Source of the DNA: Mycolicibacterium hassiacum DSM 44199 | GTDB lineage: Bacteria > Actinomycetota > Actinomycetes > Mycobacteriales > Mycobacteriaceae | Direction: 5' to 3' | Assembly: GCF_900603025.1 (NCBI RefSeq) | Contig: NZ_LR026975.1 | Location: 3,596,001 to 3,660,000 of the forward strand | Length of the DNA stretch: 64,000 bases | In this document: positions 1 through 7,841 of the stretch, one piece after another | Layout of the letters: each line of letters starts with the position of its first letter | Numbering within the stretch: position 1 is the stretch's first letter | Made by a program: the position numbers and the translations under genes | Notes under the pieces: generated by a model | What the model was told of the DNA's origin: nothing | The model's input: only the letters and a program-made list of their open reading frames with translations | The model's database searches: none

Positions 1-741
1 GTAGCCGACGCCGCGCACGGTGTGGATCATGGGCTCGCGCCCGGCGTCGATCTTCCTGCGAAGGTAGGAGACATACAGATCGACGATGCTGGTGCGCCCA
101 CCGAAGTCGTAGTTCCACACACGCTGCAGAATCTCCTTGCGGCTCAACGCTCGTCGCGGATTCCGCATCAGGTACCGCAGCAGTTCGAACTCGGTGGCGG
201 TCAGCGCGATCTCCTCGCCGCCACGGGTGACGGTGCGGCTCGACGCCTGCAGACGCAGGTCGCCGACCTCCAGGATCTCGTCGTCGGTGGGTGTCAGGTA
301 GGCCGAGCGGCGCAGCAGTCCGCGCAGCCGGGCCACCAGCTCCTCCAGCGAGAACGGTTTGGTCATGTAGTCGTCGCCGCCGGCGGTCAGGCCGGTCACC
401 CGGTCGTCGACCGAGTCGCGGGCGGTGAGGAACAGCGTCGGGGTGTAGGTGCCGGACTTGCGGATCTCCTGCAGTACGCCGATGCCGTCCTGGTCGGGCA
501 GCATGATGTCGAGGACCAGCAGGTCCGGCGCGCTGGCGTGGTACTTGTCGATCGCCTCGCGGGCGTTGTGGGCGACGTCGATCTCCCAGCCCTCGTATTG
601 CAGGGCCATCCGCACCAGGTTGGTGAGCGCGCGTTCGTCGTCGACGAGCAGGACGCGGATGGGCGATCCGTCGGGCCGGTACATCCGGGGCAGCCGGCCC
701 AGGATCGCGCGGCGTGGTTTGCTGGCCGGCACAGACGTCAC
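1..741 (-). CDS. OmpR-family response regulator (3' end cut off by window)
   Basis: DNA-binding response regulator of a two-component system. The receiver domain (about residues 28-145) has the acidic pair DD at 34-35, the phospho-acceptor Asp near 78 in VLDIMLPDQDG, and the TARD and TKPFSLEE motifs. A winged-helix effector domain follows, with ATEFELLRYL, SRKEILQRVWNYDFGG and SYLRRKIDAG; the protein runs off the edge at HTVRGVGY, so only a few C-terminal residues are missing. The GTG at 741 is chosen because the ATG at 749 is in another frame and stops after three codons. The N-terminal extension ending RMYRPDGSPIRVLLVDDE resembles the TrcR/TcrA group of mycobacterial regulators. A partner histidine kinase would be expected just beyond the left edge. 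Family certain; exact orthologue not. Confidence 0.93.
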   Translation of the reverse strand, partial: MTSVPASKPRRAILGRLPRMYRPDGSPIRVLLVDDERALTNLVRMALQYEGWEIDVAHNAREAIDKYHASAPDLLVLDIMLPDQDGIGVLQEIRKSGTYTPTLFLTARDSVDDRVTGLTAGGDDYMTKPFSLEELVARLRGLLRRSAYLTPTDDEILEVGDLRLQASSRTVTRGGEEIALTATEFELLRYLMRNPRRALSRKEILQRVWNYDFGGRTSIVDLYVSYLRRKIDAGREPMIHTVRGVGY

Positions 742-816
742 CTGTCCATTGTCGACGCCCCCGAGCCGGGCGTCATCACCCTCATAGAGTTTTCATAATT
801 CCCGCGACCTTCCCCG

Positions 817-874
817 CGAGCAGACGCGAAACCCCCCGATTTGGGCATATTTTGGGGGTGCCCGCGTCTGCTCG
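817..874. repeat. nested inverted repeat in a divergent intergenic region
   Basis: A perfect 12-bp inverted repeat, CGAGCAGACGCG (817-828) and CGCGTCTGCTCG (863-874), encloses a second 6-bp pair, ACCCCC (831-836) and GGGGGT (854-859), around an AT-rich centre with GATTTGGGCATATTTT. It lies between the start codons of the response regulator (741, leftward) and the lactonase-like gene (891, rightward). It could fold as a cruciform or RNA hairpin, act as an operator, or be a dispersed palindromic repeat. Confidence 0.75.
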
Positions 875-890
875 ACGCTAGAAATGAGGC

Positions 891-1727
891 GTGGGCACAT
901 CTGTCACACCACTGGTCGACGGTCTCGCGTTTCCGGAGGCGCCGCGCTGGCGTGACGGCCGGCTGTGGTTCTCCGACATGATCGGCAAGCGGGTATGCAC
1001 CGCCACGACCGACGGCGCGGTCGACACGGTCGCGACCTTCGACGAGATGCCGGGCGGCCTCGGTTTTCTGCCCGACGGCACCCCGCTGGTGGTGGGCATG
1101 GACTCCGGGCGGCTGTATGCGCTGAACTCCGACGTGCGCATCCACGCGGAGCTGCGCGGGGTGGCCGGTGGCCACCTCGACGACATGGTCGTCGCCGCCG
1201 ACGGGACCGCGTACATCGGCGCGGTCGGCGAGATGAGCCCGGACTCGGGCAACACCGCGCAGGGCACGATCGTGCGGGTCGGCGCCGACGGCGCGGTCGG
1301 CGTCGAGGCCGACGGGCTGGCTTTTCCCAACGGGATGGTTCTCGCCGAGGACGGCCGGGTCCTGCTGGTCAACGAAACGTTCGCCGAGCGGATCACCGCG
1401 TTCGACATCGGCGCCGACGGTGCGCTGAGCGATCGGCGGGTGTGGGCCGAGCTGCCCGGCATGCACCCGGACGGTCTGGCGATCGACGCCGACGGGGCGG
1501 TGTGGGTCGGCTGCTACGCCGAGGAGAAGTTCGTCCGGGTGACCGCGGGCGGCGGAATCACCGACACCATTCCCACGCCGGGACGTTGGGCGGTCGCGGT
1601 CGAGCTCGGCGGCGACGACGGGCGCACCCTGTTCCTGCTGACCGCGCGGACCGACATCGAGCGGTTCTTCCGCGGCGACTCGCACGGGCGCATCGACACG
1701 GCCTGCGCGGACGTGCCGCGGCCGTGA
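891..1727 (+). CDS. SMP-30/gluconolactonase-like beta-propeller protein
   Basis: 278 residues, the usual length for the SMP-30/gluconolactonase/LRE family, whose members are mostly metal-dependent lactone or ester hydrolases in the cytoplasm. Visible family signatures are the N-terminal LAFPEAPRWRDGRLWFSDM with the metal-ligand Glu, the GHLDDMVVAADGTAYIG blade, GLAFPNGMVLAEDG with the conserved Asn, and GMHPDGLAIDADGAVWVG with the conserved Asp. The GTG at 891 is the first start consistent with this N-terminus. The gene stands alone, divergent from the regulator and convergent with the next gene, so the context does not identify its substrate. Confidence 0.85.
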   Translation: MGTSVTPLVDGLAFPEAPRWRDGRLWFSDMIGKRVCTATTDGAVDTVATFDEMPGGLGFLPDGTPLVVGMDSGRLYALNSDVRIHAELRGVAGGHLDDMVVAADGTAYIGAVGEMSPDSGNTAQGTIVRVGADGAVGVEADGLAFPNGMVLAEDGRVLLVNETFAERITAFDIGADGALSDRRVWAELPGMHPDGLAIDADGAVWVGCYAEEKFVRVTAGGGITDTIPTPGRWAVAVELGGDDGRTLFLLTARTDIERFFRGDSHGRIDTACADVPRP

Positions 1728-1762
1728 CGCGGCGCCCCACGACCACCGACGACGTCAGCACC

Positions 1763-1778
1763 GACCACCCGCGTGGTC
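1763..1778. terminator. small hairpin between convergent genes
   Basis: GACCAC, a four-base loop, then GTGGTC. It sits between the stop of the lactonase-like gene (1727) and overlaps the last bases of the oppositely oriented gene ending at 1777. It has no T-run, as is usual for mycobacterial hairpin terminators. Confidence 0.4.
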
Positions 1779-2427
1779 AGTTCACCTCCCGCAGCCGGGC
1801 CGCAATCGACGCCAGCAACCGGGTGTCGAGCCGCAGCCGCGGGCGCAGCGGCTGAAACCGCGGCGGCAGTTCGCCGAGTATCGCCATCCGCTGCAGAAAC
1901 TCGACATGGCCGAGCACGTCGTTGACGAACCCGGCCAGCTCCTGCAGGCAGCGGTTGACCAGCTGCACGCAGTCGGCGTGGAGATCAGCGTATTCCCCTG
2001 GCGCGAGCCAGGTTCGGCACTCCTCGGCACTCTCGAGCACCTGCTGGTAGCAGTCGCCGACCTCGTGCGCCGCGGCGACGATCGCCTCGGCGTCCGCCGC
2101 GTCCTCGCCGTCGGGGGCGCCGAACGCTTGCGCGAACGCGGTGTCGGTGACCAGACCGGCCACCCTGGTCATCGCCGTCTGCGCGGTGTGGACGTGGGCC
2201 ATCACGAACTGCGCCACATCGGGACCGCCGAGCAACACCCCGTCGGGTGTCACGGGCTCGGCCAGCACCTGGGTGACCTTGCGCTGCTCCAGCGCCGCCC
2301 AGCGCTGAAACAGCACCGACGCGAACACCGCCCACGTCCAGCACAGGGGCTTCTGCCGGATCAACCGCTGCACCTGCTGCGGGGTGTGCACGATGACACC
2401 GACCGACACCGCGTTGCTGTGCTGCAT
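1777..2427 (-). CDS. hypothetical protein, soluble, helical
   Basis: 216 residues with no family I recognise. It is rich in Ala, Leu, Gln and Glu, predicted largely helical, and has no signal peptide or clear membrane span. The N-terminal half contains VHTPQQVQRLIRQK and a Trp-rich stretch (CWTWAVFASVLFQRWAAL); the C-terminal half contains several Cys residues (DCYQQVLE, ECRTWLAP, DCVQLVNRCLQEL). Codon use with strong third-position GC bias and the clean ATG at 2427 support a real gene. It is divergent from the VOC gene at 2471 with only 43 bp between the starts, so the two may share a promoter region. Confidence 0.7.
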   Translation of the reverse strand: MQHSNAVSVGVIVHTPQQVQRLIRQKPLCWTWAVFASVLFQRWAALEQRKVTQVLAEPVTPDGVLLGGPDVAQFVMAHVHTAQTAMTRVAGLVTDTAFAQAFGAPDGEDAADAEAIVAAAHEVGDCYQQVLESAEECRTWLAPGEYADLHADCVQLVNRCLQELAGFVNDVLGHVEFLQRMAILGELPPRFQPLRPRLRLDTRLLASIAARLREVN

Positions 2428-2458
2428 GAGCTCAACCTAGAAGCGGCCACCGACAGCA

Positions 2459-2464
2459 TAGGCT
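2459..2464 (+). promoter_or_regulatory. -10 element (TAGGCT) for a leaderless transcript
   Basis: TAGGCT fits the mycobacterial TANNNT -10 consensus and ends 6 bases before the ATG at 2471, so transcription would start at or next to the start codon. No Shine-Dalgarno sequence precedes that ATG, which agrees with leaderless translation. Confidence 0.5.
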
Positions 2465-2470
2465 TGCCGC

Positions 2471-3103
2471 ATGCGGGTCACCGTGGACCGTCTCTACGTG
2501 GCCGACCCGCCGGACGCGTGGCGGCAGGCCGGGTTCACCGTCGAGGACGGCATCTGCCGCGTGGGCGGCGTGCGTATCCGGCTGGGGTCGACCACGCACC
2601 CCGGTACCGGCATCGTGGGCTGGACGCTGCGCGACCTGCCCCCGCATTCCCCCGACGACCTCGACGGCATACCGACCGCTTCCAGCACGACCGCACCGGG
2701 TGAACCGGCGTCCCACCCCAACGGCGTCACCTCGATCGACCATCTCGTGCTGCTCACCCCGCACCTGGCCCGCACCCGCGACGCGCTCACCGCCGTCGGG
2801 CTGTCCCCCCGACGGGAACGCGACGCCGAGCTCGGCGGCCGGCCCATGCGCCAGTTGTTCTACCGGCTCTCAGAGGTCGTTCTCGAGGTGGTGGGCGCAC
2901 CCGACGCCGCGGCGGACGGACCGTCGAAGCTGTGGGGCATCACCTACGTGGTCGACGACATCGACGCCACCGCGGCGTTCTTCGGCGAGCACCGCACCCC
3001 GGTGAAGGACGCCGTACAGCCCGGACGCCGGATCACCACGGTTCGTCACCGCGCGTACGGAATGTCGGTCGCGACGGCGATGATCTCGGCGCCTATCGTG
3101 TGA
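2471..3103 (+). CDS. VOC/glyoxalase-superfamily protein
   Basis: 210 residues. The second half has the vicinal-oxygen-chelate fold signature, [25 protein letters not shown] with a metal-ligand-type His, followed by REVPL-like beta strands ([18 protein letters not shown]) and a final module with [19 protein letters not shown]. The first 70 residues ([23 protein letters not shown], then IRLG) look like a degenerate first module. Such proteins are dioxygenases, isomerases or resistance proteins, and the reaction cannot be assigned here. It lies 4 bp upstream of RNase HI and is probably co-transcribed with it. Confidence 0.75.
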   Translation: MRVTVDRLYVADPPDAWRQAGFTVEDGICRVGGVRIRLGSTTHPGTGIVGWTLRDLPPHSPDDLDGIPTASSTTAPGEPASHPNGVTSIDHLVLLTPHLARTRDALTAVGLSPRRERDAELGGRPMRQLFYRLSEVVLEVVGAPDAAADGPSKLWGITYVVDDIDATAAFFGEHRTPVKDAVQPGRRITTVRHRAYGMSVATAMISAPIV

Positions 3104-3107
3104 GCCC

Positions 3108-3554
3108 GTGCAACCGGTCATCATCCACACCGACGGCGGCTGCCGACCCAATCCGGGTCCCGGCGGCTGGGGCGCTGTTTTGCGCTACCGCGACCACGTC
3201 CGCGAAATGTGCGGCGGCGAGGCGGGTATCACCAGCAACAACCGCATGGAACTCACCGCCCCAATCATGGCCCTCGAAGCGCTGACCCGCCCTTCGCTGG
3301 TGCATCTCTACACCGACAGCACGTATGTGCGCAACGGCATCACCAAGTGGCTCGCCGGCTGGGAACGCAACGGCTGGCTGACCGCGGCCCGCCAACCGGT
3401 GAAGAACGCCGATCTGTGGCGGCGGCTCCGCGCGGCGTGCGACCAGCACCGCGTCGAGTGGTTCTGGGTCAAAGGACATGCGGGCGTCCCCGACAACGAG
3501 TTGGCCGATCGACTGGCCGCACGTGGGCTCGAACAGGCCCTGGCGAGCGCGTGA
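3108..3554 (+). CDS. rnhA: ribonuclease HI
   Basis: 148 residues, the normal length for bacterial RNase HI, which cuts the RNA strand of RNA-DNA hybrids during replication and R-loop removal. All four catalytic acids are visible: Asp in [11 protein letters not shown] (near residue 8), Glu in [11 protein letters not shown] (near 46), Asp in LYTDSTYV (near 68) and Asp in GVPDNELAD (near 130). The loop His is in KGHAG. The basic handle segment is present ([11 protein letters not shown]). The start is GTG at 3108, with [11 protein letters not shown] leading directly into the first strand. The gene is convergent with ligD. Assignment is firm. Confidence 0.96.
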   Translation: MQPVIIHTDGGCRPNPGPGGWGAVLRYRDHVREMCGGEAGITSNNRMELTAPIMALEALTRPSLVHLYTDSTYVRNGITKWLAGWERNGWLTAARQPVKNADLWRRLRAACDQHRVEWFWVKGHAGVPDNELADRLAARGLEQALASA

Positions 3555-3590
3555 AGCGCCCCGGGGAGGTAAACGCCTTGCCCCCCAACG

Positions 3591-5876
3591 CTATCCGTTC
3601 TGCTCCCACACCACTTCGTCGGGACGTTTGTCCGGGCGCAGTCCCCGCCAGCTCGCCTGCCGCAGCCTGTTGTCCGATGTCCGCTCGCTGTAGCGGACCT
3701 CACCCACCAGTTCCGGCCGGACGTAGCTTACGCCGCGCGCGTCGACGCCGGAAAGCCGCTCGGTGAACGGCGATTCGTCGGTAGCCAGTGGCTCGAGCAG
3801 TTTCTTGAGCTTGTCGAGTTCCTTCTCGGTGAACCCGGTGCCGATGCGGCCGACGAACTGCAGTCCGCCCTCGACGGGAATGCCCATGAGCAGCGACCCG
3901 ATGTCGCTGGAGCGGCCGCCCTCCCCTCGGCGCCAGCCGCCGATCACCACCTCCTGGTGGTTCCAGATCTTGTCCTTCAGCCACGACTTCGACCGGCGTC
4001 CCGGCTGATAGGTGGAGTCGAGCCGTTTGGCGATCACCCCCTCCCAGCCCTTCTTGCGCGCGTACTCCATCGCCTCTGCACCGGTGTCGCCGGGCAGCAG
4101 GTCGGGCACGATCAGGCCGCCGCCCTCGGCCAGCGTCTCGAGCACCCGGCGGCGGTCGGCGTACTTGGCCCGCAACAACGATCGGCCGTCGAGGTAGAGC
4201 ACGTCGAAGGCCCAGAACTCGACGCGGGTGGAGCGGGCCCGGTTCTGCATCTCGCCGAAACTCGGCACCCCGCTCTCGTCGAGCGCCACCGCCTCCCCGT
4301 CGAGGATGACGTGATGGTCGGCGAGATCTGCTGCCAGCGCTTCGAATTGGCGGAACTCAGCGGTGACGTCGCGGCCGCTGCGGGAACGCACTTCGAGCCG
4401 GCCGTGGTCGGCGTCGACAAGCACCCGGTAGCCGTCCCATTTGCCCTCGAACGCCCACTGGCCGGCGGTCAGCCGGGAGATCGACCCCTCGGTCGCGAGC
4501 ATCGGCGCGAGATCGGCCGCGCGGGGGTTCTTCTGGTCCTTCATCCGGTGCGCCAGCCAGTTCTTGCCGTCGGTCTGGATCAGCGCGTACCGGCCGTCGA
4601 TCTTGGTGCCGTGCAGGGTGACGATCACCTCGCCGCCCGCTCCCGGTTCGTCGGGTGGAACGTCGTGGAACTTCTCGGCCTCGTAGGTACCGGTGTCCCA
4701 GATGACCATCCTGCCCGCACCGTACTCGCCTTTCGGGATGGTGCCCTCGAAGGTGAGGTACTCCAGCGGGTGGTCTTCGGTGTGCACCGCGAGATGGTTC
4801 ACCGACGGGGTGTCGGGCAGGTTCTTCGGCACCGCCCAGCTGACCAGCACCCCGTCGCGTTCGAGCCGCAGGTCGTAGTGCAGCCGGCGGGCATGATGTT
4901 CCTGGATCACGAACCGGTTGTTGCCACCCGGCTTCGGCGGCTTGATCGGCACCGGCTCAGGGGTTCTCGCCGCATCCCGCATGCTGCGGTAGGTGGTGAG
5001 CCGGTCGGCGATCGGCACCTTCTCGTCGAGTTCGGCCAGCAGGTCGCCGAGTTCGGCCACCCGGTCGAGCACCTCGTCGAAGGCCAGGTGCCGCAGTTTC
5101 GGGTCGTCGATCTCCTCCCAGGTGCGCGGCGCGGCCACGGTGGGGTGTTCCCGCCCGCGCAGGGAGTACGGCGCGATCGTGGTCTTGGCGGCGTTGTTCT
5201 GGCTCCAGTCGACGAACACCTTGCCCGTCCGCAGGCTCTTGGTCATCGTCGCGGTGACCTGGTTGGGCATGATCTGTTCGAGCTGCTGGGCCACCCGGCG
5301 CGCGAGCACCGACGCGCCGCGCGAGCTGATCGGCTCCGCCAGCGGCACATACAGGTGCAGGCCCTTGCTGCCGCTGGTGAGCGGATAGGTGGTCAGCCCG
5401 ATGTCGGCGATCAGGTCCCGCACCTCGCGCGCCACCCGGCACAGCAGGCGGAACGACACGCCTTCGCCGGGGTCGAGATCGAACACGATGCGGGTGGCCG
5501 GACCCGGATGGCGGCGGGCGCCCTCACCGATGAACCGCCACTGCGGGACGTGCACCTCCAGGGCGGCCTGCTGCGCGATCCACGCCAGCCCTTCGACCGA
5601 GTCGATCAGCGGATAGGTGGTCGAACCGGAGCGGTGCGCCACGGTGGCCCGGTCCAGCCAGTCCGGTGCCGACGAGGCGAGTTGCTTCTCGAAGAACGAC
5701 GCCTGCTCCACCCCGTTGGGCCAGCGTTTGCGGGTCACCGGACGGCCGGCGATGTGCGGGATCATGGCTTCGGCGATGTTGATGTAGTACTCGAAGACCT
5801 CGGCCTTGGTGGTGCCCGTCGCCGGATAGAGCACCTTGTCCGGGTTGGTGAGTTTCACCCGGCCGAATCGATCCAC
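3591..5876 (-). CDS. ligD: multifunctional DNA ligase LigD (polymerase-phosphoesterase-ligase)
   Basis: 761 residues, matching the mycobacterial LigD length and domain order. The primase/polymerase domain (about 1-290) has catalytic FDLDPGEG near 132-139. The 3'-phosphoesterase domain (about 318-445) has FVIQEHHARRLHYDLRLERDG and HTEDHPLEYLTFEGTIPKGEYGAG. The C-terminal ATP-dependent ligase domain has the adenylated Lys near 479 in FEGKWDGYRV, with ILDGEAVALD and EGVIAKRLDS as motifs. LigD trims, fills and seals double-strand breaks held by Ku in non-homologous end joining. Ku is encoded 2 kb away on the other strand. The start ATG at 5876 gives the expected MDRFGRVKLTNPDKVLYP opening. Confidence 0.97.
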   Translation of the reverse strand: MDRFGRVKLTNPDKVLYPATGTTKAEVFEYYINIAEAMIPHIAGRPVTRKRWPNGVEQASFFEKQLASSAPDWLDRATVAHRSGSTTYPLIDSVEGLAWIAQQAALEVHVPQWRFIGEGARRHPGPATRIVFDLDPGEGVSFRLLCRVAREVRDLIADIGLTTYPLTSGSKGLHLYVPLAEPISSRGASVLARRVAQQLEQIMPNQVTATMTKSLRTGKVFVDWSQNNAAKTTIAPYSLRGREHPTVAAPRTWEEIDDPKLRHLAFDEVLDRVAELGDLLAELDEKVPIADRLTTYRSMRDAARTPEPVPIKPPKPGGNNRFVIQEHHARRLHYDLRLERDGVLVSWAVPKNLPDTPSVNHLAVHTEDHPLEYLTFEGTIPKGEYGAGRMVIWDTGTYEAEKFHDVPPDEPGAGGEVIVTLHGTKIDGRYALIQTDGKNWLAHRMKDQKNPRAADLAPMLATEGSISRLTAGQWAFEGKWDGYRVLVDADHGRLEVRSRSGRDVTAEFRQFEALAADLADHHVILDGEAVALDESGVPSFGEMQNRARSTRVEFWAFDVLYLDGRSLLRAKYADRRRVLETLAEGGGLIVPDLLPGDTGAEAMEYARKKGWEGVIAKRLDSTYQPGRRSKSWLKDKIWNHQEVVIGGWRRGEGGRSSDIGSLLMGIPVEGGLQFVGRIGTGFTEKELDKLKKLLEPLATDESPFTERLSGVDARGVSYVRPELVGEVRYSERTSDNRLRQASWRGLRPDKRPDEVVWEQNG

Positions 5877-5898
5877 AGTCAGACGGTATACCCGCTGC

Positions 5899-5904
5899 TA
5901 GGTT
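5899..5904 (+). promoter_or_regulatory. -10 element (TAGGTT), leaderless start
   Basis: TAGGTT matches TANNNT and stands 6 bases before the GTG at 5911, with no ribosome binding site between. The transcript for the small secreted protein is therefore probably leaderless. The element lies 23-28 bp upstream of the divergent ligD start. Confidence 0.5.
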
Positions 5905-5910
5905 GGCCAT

Positions 5911-6165
5911 GTGCGGAGAATCGCGGCGACCGTGGGGCCGTCCTTGGGCGCGGTCCTGCTCTGCGCGCCGGTGGGCGCGGTGCTGCTCTGCGCGCCGGTG
6001 GCGACGGCCGATCCGCAGGATCTGATGCCCTGGTGTTCGGGCGATCAGACCCCGGTGGACGACAACTGCCGACCGATGGCCCATCAGGAGTTCACCCACG
6101 GCAGCGGGCTGGACCCGGACCTGCCCGGCGGCCTGGACCCCGGCAACCCCGCCGTGCTGCCCTAG
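5911..6165 (+). CDS. small secreted protein with duplicated signal-peptide core
   Basis: 84 residues: an MRRIAATVG start, a hydrophobic core and an ATADPQD cleavage region, then a short acidic and Pro/Gly-rich mature part with two Cys (PWCSGDQ, DDNCRPM) ending in DPGNPAVLP. The hydrophobic core is two consecutive copies of GAVLLCAPV, encoded by a near-perfect 27-bp direct repeat (about 5947-6000). Small exported proteins of this shape are common in mycobacteria and mostly uncharacterised. The GTG at 5911 is used because the overlapping ATG at 5909 is in a different frame. No function can be assigned. Confidence 0.7.
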   Translation: MRRIAATVGPSLGAVLLCAPVGAVLLCAPVATADPQDLMPWCSGDQTPVDDNCRPMAHQEFTHGSGLDPDLPGGLDPGNPAVLP

Positions 6166-6194
6166 CGAGGCGGACGAGGCCTAGAAGACGAGGC

Positions 6195-6647
6195 CTAGAA
6201 GCGGGTCACGATGTCGAAGAGGCCGCCCAGGGTCTTCTTTCTCGTCTTGCCGCCGGCACCGGGTTCGTCGGGCTGCGCACCGCCGACACCGGACTGGTCG
6301 GACCGGACCGGCCCGCCCGTTCCGGTCTGCAGCGGCAGCCCCACCGCGGCCCGGACCCGCTCGGCGAACTCGGTCGGGTCGCACGGGCAGTTCGCCCCGT
6401 GCGGATCGGTCGCGATGCCGTCCTTCCACGGCTCGTGGCCGCGGCGGCGTATCCGGAACCACCCGGTGAGCACACCGAAGTCCGATTCCACGGCGATGAT
6501 CTCGTCGAACGGCACGACGATCGGCGACTTCTTCTGCTCCTTGGACCGAAGCCGGCCGCGGTGGTCGAACGTCAGGGTGCGAGCAACCTGGTCAAGGGTG
6601 ATGGCGCATGACGTGGCCTTCAGCACGTTTGGATTCTCACCAGCCAT
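6195..6647 (-). CDS. hypothetical protein, possible DUF4429-like
   Basis: 150 residues. The N-terminal 95 residues form a beta-rich unit (CAITLDQVARTLTFDHRGRL, VPFDEIIAVESDFG, WFRIRRRGHEPW) resembling actinobacterial DUF4429-type modules that process a value through a PH-like fold. This is a tentative match from pattern only. The tail is low-complexity and hydrophilic (Gly, Gln, Thr, Lys), ending GLFDIVTRF. There are two Cys in NCPCDPTEF. No signal peptide or membrane span. The 261 bp upstream, to the kinase gene at 6909, hold no other gene. Confidence 0.65.
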   Translation of the reverse strand: MAGENPNVLKATSCAITLDQVARTLTFDHRGRLRSKEQKKSPIVVPFDEIIAVESDFGVLTGWFRIRRRGHEPWKDGIATDPHGANCPCDPTEFAERVRAAVGLPLQTGTGGPVRSDQSGVGGAQPDEPGAGGKTRKKTLGGLFDIVTRF

Positions 6648-6908
6648 TTCCGCATCTTCGCACCGGAACTTCCCACGCGTGGGTGCAATCGCGGCAAACA
6701 GTCCTCACCGGCGACTGCGGTGACGCGAACGCAAAATTCCCGGTGGCGCACGGTGTTACACACCCCGTCCCGCGATCGGCGCCGCACGCCCGCCGACCGC
6801 CGAATCGCCGCCCGGGACGGGCCGATCGGTGGTCTCGTCGGGTGACGGGTCGTTGCACCGGACCGGGGCGCGCGCCACGCTGGAGGCACTGCTGCGGAAG
6901 GACTCATC

Positions 6909-7841
6909 GTGAGAGCACTGGTCATCGGCGAGGCACTGATCGACATCGTCACCCGCGACGGCCGGGTCGTCGGCGAGCACGTCGGCGGCAGCCCGCTCAA
7001 CGTCGCGGTCGGGCTGGGGCTGCTGGGCCGTTCGGTGGACCTGCTGACCTATATCGCCGACGACGCGCGCGGGCGGCGCATCATCGATCACCTCGACCGG
7101 GCCGGCGTAGGGCTGGTCCGCGACAGTGTGCGGGCCGCACGCACCCCCACCGCGATCGCCACGCTGGACGAAAAAGGCTCGGCGCATTACGAATTCGATA
7201 TCGAGTGGCAGCTGACCGGCACCGCCGAGGTGCGGCCGCCGCTGGTGGTGCACACCGGGTCGATCGCCACCGTGCTGGAGCCGGGGTGCCGGGCCGCCGC
7301 GGCGCTGGTGGACACCTATCGCACGTCGGCGACGGTGACGTTCGACCCCAATGTGCGGCCCCGGATCATCGACGACACCAACACCGCCCGGGCCCGCATC
7401 GAGCGGATGATCGAGAAAGCGGATGTGGTCAAGGCCAGCGAAGAGGATCTGCGTTTCCTCGATCCCGACCGCTCGGTCGAGCAGATCGCCCGAACCTGGC
7501 TGGACTCGGGGCCGTCGATCGTCGCGGTCACGCTGGGCGCCCGGGGCGCGGCCGCGTGGTGTGCGGCCGGCCCGGTGCGGGTACCCGCGTTCCATGTGCA
7601 GGTGGTCGACACCGTCGGAGCCGGGGACGCGTTCATGTCCGGGCTGATCGACGCGCTCTGGTCGCGGGGTTTGCTGGGTGCCGAACAGCGGCGGGCGTTG
7701 GCGGCGATCGGCACCGAGACGTTGACCGATGTGGTGCGCACCGCCGTGTTGTCGTCGGCGCTGACGGTGTCGAAGCCGGGAGCGGATCTGCCTGATCGTG
7801 AAACCCGCGATGCCGCCATGGAATCAGCCATACTGGGTTGA
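6909..7841 (+). CDS. PfkB-family carbohydrate kinase
   Basis: 310 residues, standard for ribokinase/fructokinase-type enzymes that phosphorylate a sugar or nucleoside with ATP in the cytoplasm. The N-terminal signature GEALIDIV is followed by the substrate motif GGSPLNVAVGLGLLG. The C-terminal signature DTVGAGDAFMSGL carries the anion hole and the catalytic Asp. LGARGAAAW and FDPNVRP are also family-typical. The overall pattern is closest to fructokinases, but the sugar cannot be fixed. The start is GTG at 6909 behind GGAAGGA. The stop overlaps the Ku start by one base (TGATG), so the kinase and Ku are probably translationally coupled, an odd partnership. Confidence 0.88.
   Translation: MRALVIGEALIDIVTRDGRVVGEHVGGSPLNVAVGLGLLGRSVDLLTYIADDARGRRIIDHLDRAGVGLVRDSVRAARTPTAIATLDEKGSAHYEFDIEWQLTGTAEVRPPLVVHTGSIATVLEPGCRAAAALVDTYRTSATVTFDPNVRPRIIDDTNTARARIERMIEKADVVKASEEDLRFLDPDRSVEQIARTWLDSGPSIVAVTLGARGAAAWCAAGPVRVPAFHVQVVDTVGAGDAFMSGLIDALWSRGLLGAEQRRALAAIGTETLTDVVRTAVLSSALTVSKPGADLPDRETRDAAMESAILG

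Noticed and set aside
3957..6611. Very long open frame on the plus strand opposite ligD
   Set aside because: It is the antisense shadow of a high-GC gene; the encoded sequence is rich in Arg, Gly and His without domains, and LigD on the other strand has all its motifs.
6672..6683. Perfect palindrome CCCACGCGTGGG in the gap before the kinase
   Set aside because: Far from either start (about 225 bp from the kinase), no second copy and no matching regulator known to me; too short in a GC-rich genome to claim.
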